Part shown: one piece after another, positions 54,575-63,938 of the stretch
How positions within the stretch are numbered: position 1 is the first letter of the stretch
Layout of the letters: every line of letters begins with the position of its first letter
Assembly (NCBI RefSeq): GCF_003259895.1
Contig: NZ_QLME01000006.1
Coordinates: forward strand, 1-64,000
Length of the DNA: 64,000 nt
Reading direction: 5' to 3'
Source of the DNA: Halanaerobium saccharolyticum
GTDB lineage: Bacteria > Bacillota > Halanaerobiia > Halanaerobiales > Halanaerobiaceae
Made by a program: the position numbers and the translations under genes
Notes under the pieces: generated by a model
What the model was told of the DNA's origin: nothing
The model's database searches: none
Seen by the model: the letters and a program-made list of their open reading frames with translations, nothing else

Positions 54575-56455
54575 TTAAAAACTATAGGAAAACTGTAATC
54601 CATAACGCTGATCCTGTATTTCAAAATCATGGGCTGCAAATAATTCAACTTCTATCGGTTTTAATCCCAGCAAATAAAGGCGTGAATTAAACCCCGGCCC
54701 AACTGCCAGACCTTCTTGATCCCGATCCCTGTCATGATAATAATCAGCAAACAGATAACCACCAATATCAGTCAGCTGCAGAAAATTTAAAAGCTGTAGG
54801 GGCAGCCGTAGATTGTAATTATAATTAAAATTGAGCGAGGCCTGCAGATCAGTATATTCTGCAAGTTCCTGACCCCGATAAATGAGTGGCGATTCCACAA
54901 AATCACTGCTGTTGTAGACCACTTCAGCCCCAATGCTCCAGGCTTTTGTAAAATCATAATTTATCAGCTGTGAACTCAAAAGATTCAGAGTCTCTTCCTT
55001 TCTGGTAAAAAAGATATCATTTTCTGACTGCCACTGCAAATTTTCGCCTAGATAACGGAAATCATTTCCAAAAAGATAATATTCTTTTCCTGCCCGGCTG
55101 CCATAACCTCCGGATAAGTTAAAACGCCTGCCGAAGTATTTAAGTTCAGCTTCATACTCATCATCTGTAGCAGAATCATTATCATTTTTATATTTTAAAT
55201 ACAGATCAAAACTATCTCCAATTTTTTTAACTCTAAGAGCTGCTGTATAACCATCTGACCAGCTGTCATCCCCTAAAAAAGATAATCTTGCCCGATTGTG
55301 ATAAAATTCTATTCCTAACTGCAGTCTGTCCAGAGGAGTCCGAAATAAATCCTGGTTAAATGGTGAAAAATCCCTTCCATAATAAATTAAAGGATTGATT
55401 CCACTTTCCTCAACTATTAAACGGTCAAATTCCAGGTCCCGCAGTTCATCATCGAGGTTAAAGGTTTCTCTTTCCTCAGAAGCCCGAAGGGAAATATTTT
55501 CTGCTGCCAGTGCTTTTTTTAATTCAGGCATCCGTTTTAAAGTTTCCTGATAGCCGATTTCCACAAGTCTGGCCGCATAATTAAAATCCATAAAAGTATA
55601 ATCCTTTACATCAGCAGTAATAATAAAATCAGAATATCTATCCAGGATCTGTCCGGAATATCTATTTTGAATTATCTCTAAAAATCGGCTGGCTGACTGA
55701 AAAGCACCACCATAATCATAACCGCTTCTGCTTTCTGGAGTGTGAGTTGCAATAACAAAATCTGCCCCCAGCAAAGCAGCTGACTTAGCAGGTGTTGACT
55801 CCAGTACCCCTGCATCCATAAAATAATGTCCTTCGCGAGAGTGTATGGGGAAATATCCCGGGATAGAATAAGATGCCTGCAGCACTTCGGAAATTTTCCC
55901 TTCTGTTGCCAGATATTTTTTGCCGGAAGCCAGATCGAAACTGAGCTGGGCTGTAGGAATCAGAAAATCTTCCAGCCGTTTTTGGGGAGCAACTGACTCA
56001 ATAAAAATGTTTGCTTTTTTACTGTTAAGTAAGGCTCCACCCCCAAAGTTAAAAAGACTGGCAAAAGGAGTATCTGTTACAATTTCTTCTATTTGCGTAA
56101 CAGAAAGACCACTTCCGTAAAGTGTAGCAATGATTGCTCCCATACTTGTTCCCGTCATCAGATCAATGGGAATATCATTTTCTACCAGGGCCTTCACTAC
56201 TCCCAGATTGGCAATCGCTCTGGCACCTCCACCTGATAAAGCAAGAGCTACTGTGGGATGTTCCAGATTATCAATTTGGTTTTTGAACTTCTGATAGTTT
56301 TCTACCAGGTAACTTTCTCCATCAAAGGCAATATTTGATAAATTGATGGCATCAGCTCCAGCAGGGGTTTTCAATTCTGCTGCCAGAGAACTGCTCAAAC
56401 TAAAAACGATGGTGAAAATAATAACTAAGATTAAAATCAAAAAATATTTTTTCAT
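54575..56455 (-). CDS. Patatin-like phospholipase with C-terminal outer-membrane barrel
   Basis: A 626-residue exported protein. A signal peptide (about 1-25) is followed by a patatin domain (about 65-300) with GGGARAIANLGV (oxyanion Gly-rich), GTSMGAI (Ser nucleophile) and DAGV (Asp), then strand-rich sequence to residue 626 ending FSYSF with a terminal Phe, a beta-barrel signature. This is the PlpD-like arrangement (secreted lipase plus Omp85-type or similar barrel). I did not identify a POTRA domain with confidence. Confidence 0.85.
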   Translation of the reverse strand: MKKYFLILILVIIFTIVFSLSSSLAAELKTPAGADAINLSNIAFDGESYLVENYQKFKNQIDNLEHPTVALALSGGGARAIANLGVVKALVENDIPIDLMTGTSMGAIIATLYGSGLSVTQIEEIVTDTPFASLFNFGGGALLNSKKANIFIESVAPQKRLEDFLIPTAQLSFDLASGKKYLATEGKISEVLQASYSIPGYFPIHSREGHYFMDAGVLESTPAKSAALLGADFVIATHTPESRSGYDYGGAFQSASRFLEIIQNRYSGQILDRYSDFIITADVKDYTFMDFNYAARLVEIGYQETLKRMPELKKALAAENISLRASEERETFNLDDELRDLEFDRLIVEESGINPLIYYGRDFSPFNQDLFRTPLDRLQLGIEFYHNRARLSFLGDDSWSDGYTAALRVKKIGDSFDLYLKYKNDNDSATDDEYEAELKYFGRRFNLSGGYGSRAGKEYYLFGNDFRYLGENLQWQSENDIFFTRKEETLNLLSSQLINYDFTKAWSIGAEVVYNSSDFVESPLIYRGQELAEYTDLQASLNFNYNYNLRLPLQLLNFLQLTDIGGYLFADYYHDRDRDQEGLAVGPGFNSRLYLLGLKPIEVELFAAHDFEIQDQRYGLQFSYSF

Positions 56456-56495
56456 AATAACACCTCAATTTTGCAAAGAAGTCCAATAATACAGT

Positions 56496-56518
56496 AAAGG
56501 GAGGCAGAGCCCCCCTTT
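56496..56518 (-). terminator. Hairpin downstream of the phosphoglucomutase gene
   Basis: AAAGGG(A/G)GG paired with CC(C/T)CCCTTT with one wobble and a five-base loop, about 80 bases after the stop. The T run is better in the plus direction, so terminator strength for the minus gene is doubtful. Confidence 0.45.
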
Positions 56519-56597
56519 TTAATTTTCCCAATTCTACCAGTTATTTTATTCAATAGATTAAAGATTCTATTTTATAGTTAAATTATTTATAGTTAAA

Positions 56598-58343
56598 TTA
56601 AAAGTTACCCATTATCTCTTCGACCTCAGCCATCAATTTTTCTTTAAACTCTGCCAATTCTGACTCTGCAGCTGCCTGATTTTTTTCACGTACGGCAAAA
56701 TAAAATTTAAGTTTTGGCTCAGTACCTGAAGGTCTAATTGTCAGTTTAGCACCACCTTCAAGTAAAAACTGTAAAACATTTGATTTGGGAAGCTTAATCT
56801 CTTCCTCTCTATCTTCTTCTAAATAAGTAGTTTTAGCCAGTTTGAAGTCTTTAGCTACCTTAACCTGGCGGCCAGCAATTTTGTCGGGGCTTTCTTCCCT
56901 TAGACTGGCAATGGTTTTAGTAATGACTTCCTGTCCTTCTTTACCTTCCAGACGAATTGATTCTAAATCTTCGAGAAAGTAGCCGTATTTTTCTCTTAAT
57001 TCTGCCAGGCGCTGAAGCAGATTTATTCCTTCTTCCTTATATTTCAGGGCCATAACTGCAACAAGTCCGGCTGCAACAGCTGCATCTTTATCACGAGCAT
57101 GTTTCCCAATTAAATAACCAAGGCTTTCTTCAAAACCCAGTATAAATTCTTTTTCACCTGTTTTTTCAAATTCAGTAATTTTTTCTCCGATAAATTTAAA
57201 CCCTGTTAGTACATCAAGCACCTCTACCCCATAATCAGCTGCAATATCTAAAACCATATCTGTAGACACAATTGATTTTACAATTACACCATTATCAGGT
57301 AGATTACCAGCTGCTTTAGCCTCTCTTAAAAGAAAATCAGCAAATAAGACACCTGTTTCATTTCCATTTAAAAACTGATAATTACCCTCAGCATCTTTAA
57401 CTGCGGGTGCCATCCGATCACAATCTGGATCAGTTGCAATAATTAAATCAGCATCTTTTTCCCCGGCCAGTTTTAAAGCAAGTTCAAAGGCCGCTCTGTC
57501 TTCAGGATTAGGGCTCTCTACAGTAGAAAAATCCGAATCTCCATCTGCCTGTTCTTTAACAACATGCAGATTAGAAAATCCTAAATCACTTAAAAGCTTT
57601 GGAATAACTGTACTCCCGGTTCCATGTAAAGGAGTATAAACTACTGATAAATTGCTGCCCTTCTCTGCTGTTAATTCTGTATCCGGTAAAATATCAATTA
57701 AAGTTTTTTGATAACTTTCGTCAATCTCAGATCCAATATAATTAAGCAGCTCTTCATTTACTGCCTCCATCTCATCCATTGTCTTAACAATGGAAAAATC
57801 ATCAATTTCATCAATCTCAGCAATAATATCTCTGGCCTGCTCGGGAACTACCTGACCACCATCTTCCCAGTAGACTTTGTAACCATTATATTCTGGTGGG
57901 TTATGGCTTGCAGTTACAACAATCCCCCCAATTGCATTTAGTTCCCTAACAGCATACGAAAGTTCCGGAGTGGCTCTCATTCCGGTAAATAAATAAGTTT
58001 TAATTCCATTTGCTGCAAGTACAAGTGCTGCCTCCAGCGAAAATTCTGGAGAATTATGTCTGGAATCATAGGCAATTACTACCCCTTTTTCCTGACCATC
58101 ATCACTGTAATTGATTATATAATTTGCCAGACCCTGGGTTGCTTTGCGGATTACATATTTATTGATTCTATTGGTTCCGGCACCCATTTTACCTCTCATG
58201 CCACCTGTACCAAAATCCATATTTTTATAAAAACGATCTTCAATTTCTGCTTCATCATCCTGAATGGCTTCCAGTTCCTTTTTAGTTTCTTCGTCAAAAT
58301 AATCACTTACAAGCCAATCGCGATATCTGGACATATAACTCAA
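56598..58343 (-). CDS. pgcA: Phosphoglucomutase / phosphomannomutase (alpha-D-phosphohexomutase)
   Basis: Interconverts glucose-6- and glucose-1-phosphate. The 581-residue protein (large PgcA-like form) has the phosphoserine loop TASHNPPEYNG, the metal loop ATDPDCDRM, GFEESLGYL and the phosphate-binding RPSGTEPKLKFY. Together with galU it feeds UDP-glucose into envelope synthesis. Confidence 0.95.
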   Translation of the reverse strand: MSYMSRYRDWLVSDYFDEETKKELEAIQDDEAEIEDRFYKNMDFGTGGMRGKMGAGTNRINKYVIRKATQGLANYIINYSDDGQEKGVVIAYDSRHNSPEFSLEAALVLAANGIKTYLFTGMRATPELSYAVRELNAIGGIVVTASHNPPEYNGYKVYWEDGGQVVPEQARDIIAEIDEIDDFSIVKTMDEMEAVNEELLNYIGSEIDESYQKTLIDILPDTELTAEKGSNLSVVYTPLHGTGSTVIPKLLSDLGFSNLHVVKEQADGDSDFSTVESPNPEDRAAFELALKLAGEKDADLIIATDPDCDRMAPAVKDAEGNYQFLNGNETGVLFADFLLREAKAAGNLPDNGVIVKSIVSTDMVLDIAADYGVEVLDVLTGFKFIGEKITEFEKTGEKEFILGFEESLGYLIGKHARDKDAAVAAGLVAVMALKYKEEGINLLQRLAELREKYGYFLEDLESIRLEGKEGQEVITKTIASLREESPDKIAGRQVKVAKDFKLAKTTYLEEDREEEIKLPKSNVLQFLLEGGAKLTIRPSGTEPKLKFYFAVREKNQAAAESELAEFKEKLMAEVEEIMGNF

Positions 58344-58453
58344 AATTGATCAACTCCTTTGTTGATAAACGATCTAAATTATTTGTTATACTCATTGAAA
58401 ATATTATATCACAAATAATTTTTATTATAAAGTTTTTAAAGAATTAAGAAAAA

Positions 58454-59155
58454 TTAGAGTTTATATTTAAAATTAAGAGATATTTTACGGCCGCTCTTAT
58501 CTGTTTTGCCGGAGTTCTGATCGTTAATCTGGCGGTCAAACTGAATTTTAGTGTCCAGGTCAAGTCTCTCACTTAAATCCCAGCCCCATTTTAATGAAAT
58601 TCGATTTAAACTGTAATCATTTTTGGGAGTGATATCGTATTCAGTCCACTGCCGCTGAAGTATAAGTTCGTAATCATGTTTTTCGTTTAACTCATACTGT
58701 AAGGTGTACTGCAGTCTGGCCAGCTGATAATCCTTGCTTTCTGCTTCCAGATAATCCTTATCCCGCAGCAGCAGCTTAAATCTATTGCGCAATTTATCAG
58801 TTAAATAAAAAGTGTAATTGGCCTCTGTTTCTAAATTTAAATTATCATATGTTTCACTTTGCTCATAAATTCTCTGCTGCCGCTGAACTTTAAGATAATA
58901 ATATTCCCCCACTGCAAGCTGCTGTCTGTAGCGCAGCCACTGCTTATCAAAGCGGTAATAATCCACTACCTCATCCTCATCGTCTTCTAAAATACCGGGG
59001 TCAGTATATAACTTATCTCCACTCTCAAAACTGCCGCTGATTTCCGGCTGGTAGCTTTTAGCTGCCGTTTGAGTCGGAAAAAGACTGAGGATAATTAAAA
59101 AGATCAGAGTCAAATTAATGAAGGCAGTTAAAATAAATGATGTGTTCTTTTTCAC
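58454..59155 (-). CDS. Exported protein, predicted beta-barrel
   Basis: Unassigned family. I take the GTG at 59155 as start (VKKNTSFILTAF), because the frame's earlier ATG gives a basic tail before the signal peptide and an AAAGG lies shortly before. About 233 residues: a signal peptide ending near QTAAKS, then strands such as YYRFDKQWLRYRQQLAVGEYYYLKVQRQ and LQYTLQYELNEKHDYELILQRQW with alternating aromatic/charged residues and a hydrophobic end (LNFKYKL), like an outer-membrane barrel. It follows LptD in the same direction. Confidence 0.65.
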   Translation of the reverse strand: MKKNTSFILTAFINLTLIFLIILSLFPTQTAAKSYQPEISGSFESGDKLYTDPGILEDDEDEVVDYYRFDKQWLRYRQQLAVGEYYYLKVQRQQRIYEQSETYDNLNLETEANYTFYLTDKLRNRFKLLLRDKDYLEAESKDYQLARLQYTLQYELNEKHDYELILQRQWTEYDITPKNDYSLNRISLKWGWDLSERLDLDTKIQFDRQINDQNSGKTDKSGRKISLNFKYKL

Positions 59156-59289
59156 AAAAATCATCCTTTTTCTTTTTATTTTATCATGATAAAAAGAAAA
59201 AGTCCTGCAATTTTGTGGAAATTTATCCAATTGTCTGAAATTTATTTAAGTGGGGCTTAAAAATCATTTGTTTTAACTGGAAAAATAAT

Positions 59290-61062
59290 TTAAATAGAAA
59301 GCCCAAAATTGATACTCTGATCGATAAACTCGTAACCTATAAAAAAATCAAAACAATCCTCTTTTTTGCGCAGACGCAGATTGATCTCATCCCATTCTTC
59401 CTTTTCTAAATCATAACTGCCATCACCTTCGATGGCCCAGACTGAATCCGGATAGTCTCCCTCAATATCAAGTGAGAGAGATGGATTAAGCAGCCGTTCT
59501 TCCTCTTCTCGGTCATCAGGTAATGGTGATCGACCGCGAATAGTGTCCTTTTTATAAAAAAGACCTGACTGCAGCAGCAATTTATCATTTAAATTTTTGC
59601 GGTAGCGAAAACCAGTATTTAAAACAGAAAAGTGATAGTTCTGATCATAGCCGCTGCGGTAATGGTCCAGACGATAATTATGACTCAAATGATAGGAAAA
59701 ACCAGCCGGCAGCTGCCAGCTGTTATTATAATTTAAATTGAATCTGTGTTTATTTAATTCCACTCCGCCATTTTCTACCCGACCGGTACCAACCGAGGCT
59801 TTAAAGGAATAAACTGCTGGAAAAGAAAGATCCAGATAGGGATAATAATTATAATCTTCTCCCTCTACATATTTTAGATTCCAGTTAACTGCAGTCTGGC
59901 TGTGGCTTAAATTATATTTTTCTTTAATTAATTCTTCCCTATTATATTCTCGCCTTAAAGAAGCTCTGACTCCAGTATCAAAAGTATAGCCGGCTGTATA
60001 AACTGTTTTAACAATATCCTTAATCTCCGGGTCATATTCTTTACGAACTCCGGTATTTAAACCATTCTCAAAGCGGTAATCTGCATCTACAAAATATCTG
60101 TCCACAGCTTCCTCAGGTAATAAATCCCTGAGCAACCCTGTTTCCAGACTCAAATTTCCGGGAGTATAGAGCAGAGAAGTACTAAACTCTTCTTCCTCAT
60201 CATCTAACTCTTCATCCTCAAAATCATAATCATAAAGGTAATAATAGCGATTTTTAAAACTCAAATCAGCAGTTATTTGATGGTTATTAACAAATTCCCG
60301 GGTTTCATCCCGCTCTTCTCCAGAACCGGCCTTCCAATAATAAATTTTTCCACTATTTTTACTGCCAATCTGATAGGGATAGGAAAACTCAACTGTCATT
60401 CCCCGGTCATCATAGCCAAACTGGGGTACAGGAAAAGCATCCCGAAGTTTTTCGCCATTTTCCGCTTCCGGGTCATATGTGACTGAATAATAGGGAAGAT
60501 AAAAAACAGGAATATTAGCTATATGAGGTACAATATGATGAAAAGTTATTGTATTATCGGGATTAATTCGGACTTCTTTTGCCTCAAGATGATAATGCGG
60601 CTCTTTGCGAATACAGGGAGTAATAACCGCTGACTGCATAGTTCCTTCAACTGGAGAAGTTGATAAAATATCAAGTCTGGCACCGGAAAAAAACATCTCA
60701 CCGACCCTGCCTTCAGCTCCATATAAAGTTCCCTCTTCAGTCTCATAATTATAGTCTAAACTTTCTCCCCTCAGATCATCCTGTTCTGATTCAAGCACCA
60801 CATTATCAAAGGCCTTTAGCTCCTTACTTTCCGTATCAAGCTCAAATTTATCGGCCCGCAGAGTAAAATCAGCCGTCTTAAAAACAGGCGAACCTTCAAA
60901 AATCACAATTCCGGACTGCTGCATAAAAGTTATCTCTTCACCCTGGACTGTGTAATCAGCCGCTCCTACAGAAACGCTAACAGCAAAAAGAAAGAACCCA
61001 ATAAGTAAAATAAATAGCCCAGATCTATTTAATTGAAATGAATTATATTCTGTACTATGCAA
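59290..61062 (-). CDS. lptD: LPS assembly protein LptD (OstA)
   Basis: Outer-membrane barrel that inserts LPS. A signal/anchor lies at about residues 15-34, an LptA-like beta-jellyroll at about 35-140 (YTVQGEEITFMQQSGIVIFEGSPVFKTADFTLRADKFELD...), the HIANIPVFYLPYYSVTYDPE segment typical of LptD follows, and the barrel runs to residue 590. At 590 residues it is shorter than proteobacterial LptD (about 780) but in the range of diderm Firmicutes. The disulfide cysteines of E. coli LptD are not conserved. Confidence 0.88.
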   Translation of the reverse strand: MHSTEYNSFQLNRSGLFILLIGFFLFAVSVSVGAADYTVQGEEITFMQQSGIVIFEGSPVFKTADFTLRADKFELDTESKELKAFDNVVLESEQDDLRGESLDYNYETEEGTLYGAEGRVGEMFFSGARLDILSTSPVEGTMQSAVITPCIRKEPHYHLEAKEVRINPDNTITFHHIVPHIANIPVFYLPYYSVTYDPEAENGEKLRDAFPVPQFGYDDRGMTVEFSYPYQIGSKNSGKIYYWKAGSGEERDETREFVNNHQITADLSFKNRYYYLYDYDFEDEELDDEEEEFSTSLLYTPGNLSLETGLLRDLLPEEAVDRYFVDADYRFENGLNTGVRKEYDPEIKDIVKTVYTAGYTFDTGVRASLRREYNREELIKEKYNLSHSQTAVNWNLKYVEGEDYNYYPYLDLSFPAVYSFKASVGTGRVENGGVELNKHRFNLNYNNSWQLPAGFSYHLSHNYRLDHYRSGYDQNYHFSVLNTGFRYRKNLNDKLLLQSGLFYKKDTIRGRSPLPDDREEEERLLNPSLSLDIEGDYPDSVWAIEGDGSYDLEKEEWDEINLRLRKKEDCFDFFIGYEFIDQSINFGLSI

Positions 61063-61114
61063 AATATTAACTCCTTCATAATTATATACTGCCAGTATAT
61101 TTTATTAAAAAGCG

Positions 61115-61138
61115 AAAAAACCCGCCTTCTGGCAGGTT
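61115..61138 (-). terminator. Terminator between the 310-residue exported protein gene and lptD
   Basis: Minus-strand AACCTGCC-AGAA-GGCGGGTT (one G-T pair), followed by a T run. It is nine bases after the stop of the upstream gene. Confidence 0.85.
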
Positions 61139-61147
61139 AGATATCAA

Positions 61148-62080
61148 CTATTCTAAGACTAAGCCTCTAACTTTTTTCCTTTCGGTAACCTGGATGTATA
61201 ATTCTGAACCTGCAGGAATTGTTTCGTCTTCACCCTCAACAAAATAGCCGACAACAACTCCGGGTAAACCTAATAATGCAGTACCCAGCACACTGGCTCC
61301 AATAGCCAGTTTCTGTGACTCATTTTCCTCCTGAGCCTCTTCTTCAATGGCTACTTCCAGTGAAGTACCATCAATCGTTGTCAACTTAGGAAAACCAATT
61401 TTTATATCCCCATCCTGGCCCATTTTTCCGGCTTCCTTAATTTCAGTAACTTCAAGCTGACCAGTAGTTCCAGCAGGAATGATTAAAGTATCATCTATTT
61501 TTATATCTTCAACGACCTGATAGGCTACTTTTTCGCCTCTACTGGCTGTATTAGAATTAATTTCTTCCTGTAATGCAATCCTGATCAGCTGATCAGTTCT
61601 GCTTTCTACAAGCTTAACAGGCATCTCTCTACCGCTGATAGTCAGCTGATGAATTTCTTTGATCCGCTCTTTGAGTGGACCTTCATTCACTTCACCACTG
61701 ATCATCTTCTCTAAATTACTAATTCTCTGCAGCAGATTTAAACTGCCAATTTCTCCACTTACAGCCCACTCGACTGTATTAAAAAGAAAAACTAAAGAAG
61801 GAGATTTTTCGGTTGTTTCAAAGAGATCAGCAATTATCTTCTCTGTTCTTTGAACAATTGACCCCGACTGCTTAGACTGATAAAGACTCTGTTCCACAGC
61901 AGCAACTCGGTCTAAAATGGGCTCATTTGAGACTGAACCATACAAAAGTTTTTCAGCTTCTGCCAGACCATCCAGTGGAATAATTCCTGCAGCCTGCAGT
62001 TGATAAAAGGGCATCAAAGGTGTTAAAATTATTGAAAATACTATAATCAAAACTATAATGTTTTTCATTTTTAATGACAA
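61148..62080 (-). CDS. Exported protein of unknown function
   Basis: A 310-residue protein. A signal peptide (about residues 5-32, ending QLQAAG) is followed by a helical middle (LLYGSVSNEPILDRVAAVEQSLYQ-type repeats, about 35-150) and a C-terminal beta domain (about 175-310, IIPAGTTGQLEVTEIKEAGKMG...TIPAGSELYIQV) recalling small beta domains of envelope proteins. The TTG at 62080 has GGATGGTG upstream; the ATG four codons later is an alternative. It is next to a barrel gene and lptD, so an envelope role is likely. Confidence 0.6.
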   Translation of the reverse strand: MSLKMKNIIVLIIVFSIILTPLMPFYQLQAAGIIPLDGLAEAEKLLYGSVSNEPILDRVAAVEQSLYQSKQSGSIVQRTEKIIADLFETTEKSPSLVFLFNTVEWAVSGEIGSLNLLQRISNLEKMISGEVNEGPLKERIKEIHQLTISGREMPVKLVESRTDQLIRIALQEEINSNTASRGEKVAYQVVEDIKIDDTLIIPAGTTGQLEVTEIKEAGKMGQDGDIKIGFPKLTTIDGTSLEVAIEEEAQEENESQKLAIGASVLGTALLGLPGVVVGYFVEGEDETIPAGSELYIQVTERKKVRGLVLE

Positions 62081-62096
62081 ATTAACTACACCATCC

Positions 62097-63083
62097 TTAA
62101 AAATTTATTTCGAAAGAAGCACTAATATTTCTTTCGCTATCCTCTTCCTCATTTTCACTCTGGATTATTTCATAACCAAGATTTAATCCATAGTTTTCAT
62201 TTATATTAACTCCCAGTCCCAGATCCCAGGCAGTTTGTGATCTCAAGGTCGACTCCAGATCTGCAGGGTCCAGAAGTTTATAGGAAGCGCTGAAAGTTGC
62301 CAGATTATTAAAATCAAGCTCAACCCCGGTTATTCTCTGGGTTAGCTCATCATTTAAGTCAACCTGATAACTGGCTCTAATTGTTCCCCTCCGATCATTA
62401 TACTGCAGACCAAAAACTGTAGAGTTAGCATTTAAATCAAAATCATTATTAAAACTATTTAAGTCATTATTTTCTATAAAGTCAGCAGATACTGTAAAAC
62501 GGTCACTGGTCTGATAGGCAACTCCCAGGCTGCGGCTGACTTCATTTTCCTCTCTAAATACTCTTTCTGAGTTATTATTGAGCAGTGATGACTGATCACT
62601 ATTTATACTCAAATTTGGCTCCTGCCCGGCCGCTTCCGCTTCAGTTTGAGGCCGCTGAACTTCCCACCATTCTCGATTGGCCAGACTGTAACCGGCTCTA
62701 ATTAAAGCACGCGAGTTAATTGCATATTCTAACTGCAGTTGAGTTTCACTTACTATTTCGTCATTGATAATTTCTTGGTCATAATCTGTATTAAAATTTA
62801 AATCAGATAAAAGCTGTAAACCAGGATTTGCCTGAGTTCCATTCCCGGTTAAATTAAAACTGCTGTTATCTATTTCAATGTTTTCTATATTAGTTGGACT
62901 TTCATACTGAGAAGCAATCCCCAGTAATTCCTCCCTTGCTGAATCGGAAAAAGATTTTCCTTGAGACAGGTCCAGACTTTCTAAATTTTCGCTTTCAAGA
63001 TCTGCAGACTCGGCTTCCTGAGCTGCAGCACTAAAACTAAATAACATTATAATTATTAAAGAAAATACAAATATTTTTTTCAT
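62097..63083 (-). CDS. Exported protein, probable outer-membrane beta-barrel
   Basis: A 328-residue protein with a signal peptide (MKKIFVFSLIIIMLFSFSAAAQ), an acidic segment, then many strands (TQLQLEYAINSRALIRAGYSLANREW; RRGTIRASYQVDLNDELTQRI) ending ISASFEINF with a C-terminal Phe, typical of barrels inserted by BamA. No family is recognised. AGGAGG lies nine bases before the ATG. First gene of the envelope cluster. Confidence 0.7.
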   Translation of the reverse strand: MKKIFVFSLIIIMLFSFSAAAQEAESADLESENLESLDLSQGKSFSDSAREELLGIASQYESPTNIENIEIDNSSFNLTGNGTQANPGLQLLSDLNFNTDYDQEIINDEIVSETQLQLEYAINSRALIRAGYSLANREWWEVQRPQTEAEAAGQEPNLSINSDQSSLLNNNSERVFREENEVSRSLGVAYQTSDRFTVSADFIENNDLNSFNNDFDLNANSTVFGLQYNDRRGTIRASYQVDLNDELTQRITGVELDFNNLATFSASYKLLDPADLESTLRSQTAWDLGLGVNINENYGLNLGYEIIQSENEEEDSERNISASFEINF

Positions 63084-63245
63084 CTTACCCTGCCTCCTTT
63101 CTTTTCTAGTTACACACTATTAGTATAACAGATATGAGCCGAATAATCCAGATGGTGATGGCTTTTATTTTATTAAATATTATATTTGTCTATCTGGATA
63201 TAGTATTATATAATTTAATCAACACAAATAAAACGAGGTGGTCAA

Positions 63246-63938
63246 ATGACAGCAGATCTCAGCTTAATAGCAGCACTTTCGGCAGGACTATTATCTTTTT
63301 TTTCACCCTGTATTTTACCGCTGATACCAACTTATCTCTCCTATCTTGTAGGTGATTATGCAAAAGCAAAGCAAAATAAAAATGAGCTTTCTATAATTAT
63401 TACTGCTCTGAGTTTTATTGCCGGTTTTACAGTAATTTTTGTTTTTCTGGGACTTTCTGCTACATTTCTGGGCAAGTTTTTAATTAGAAACCAGCGTTTA
63501 CTGATGCAAATTGGAGGCACTGTAATTATTATTTTTGGTCTTCACTTAACTGGAATCCTGGAAATTAATTATTTTTATCGAGAAAAAAAGTTTGAGCTTC
63601 CCAATTCTCTGACAGGAAATTTAAGAGCGTTTATCATGGGAGTAATTCTGGCAGTTGGTTGGACCCCATGTATTGGACCAATTTTAAGTTCAATTTTAAT
63701 TGCCGCCAGCACCAGAGCTAATATTTTTCAGGGAGGACTGCTGCTTTTCGTTTATGCAGTCGGTCTGGCTCTACCATTTTTTATCACAGCATTATTTATG
63801 GACTATCTGCTCCCCAAATTGAAAGCTTTTAATAAATTTCTCCCAATTATAAATAAAATAACAGGTACTCTGCTGATCATTTTTGGACTGCTGATGGTTA
63901 CCGGTTATCTGGAAGTAGTCAATAGAATCTTATTGTAA
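63246..63938 (+). CDS. ccdA: Cytochrome c biogenesis / thiol-disulfide transporter CcdA
   Basis: Membrane protein of 230 residues and six helices that passes electrons from cytoplasmic thioredoxin outward. It has the paired redox Cys motifs FFSPCILPLIPTYLS (Cys22) and GWTPCIGPILSS. In an organism without obvious c-type cytochromes in the window it could support extracytoplasmic disulfide reduction. GAGGTGG precedes the ATG. Confidence 0.9.
   Translation: MTADLSLIAALSAGLLSFFSPCILPLIPTYLSYLVGDYAKAKQNKNELSIIITALSFIAGFTVIFVFLGLSATFLGKFLIRNQRLLMQIGGTVIIIFGLHLTGILEINYFYREKKFELPNSLTGNLRAFIMGVILAVGWTPCIGPILSSILIAASTRANIFQGGLLLFVYAVGLALPFFITALFMDYLLPKLKAFNKFLPIINKITGTLLIIFGLLMVTGYLEVVNRILL

Noticed and set aside
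63134-63355. 73-residue plus-strand frame before ccdA
   Set aside because: It runs into ccdA in another frame, has no ribosome-binding site, and only its first part is hydrophobic.
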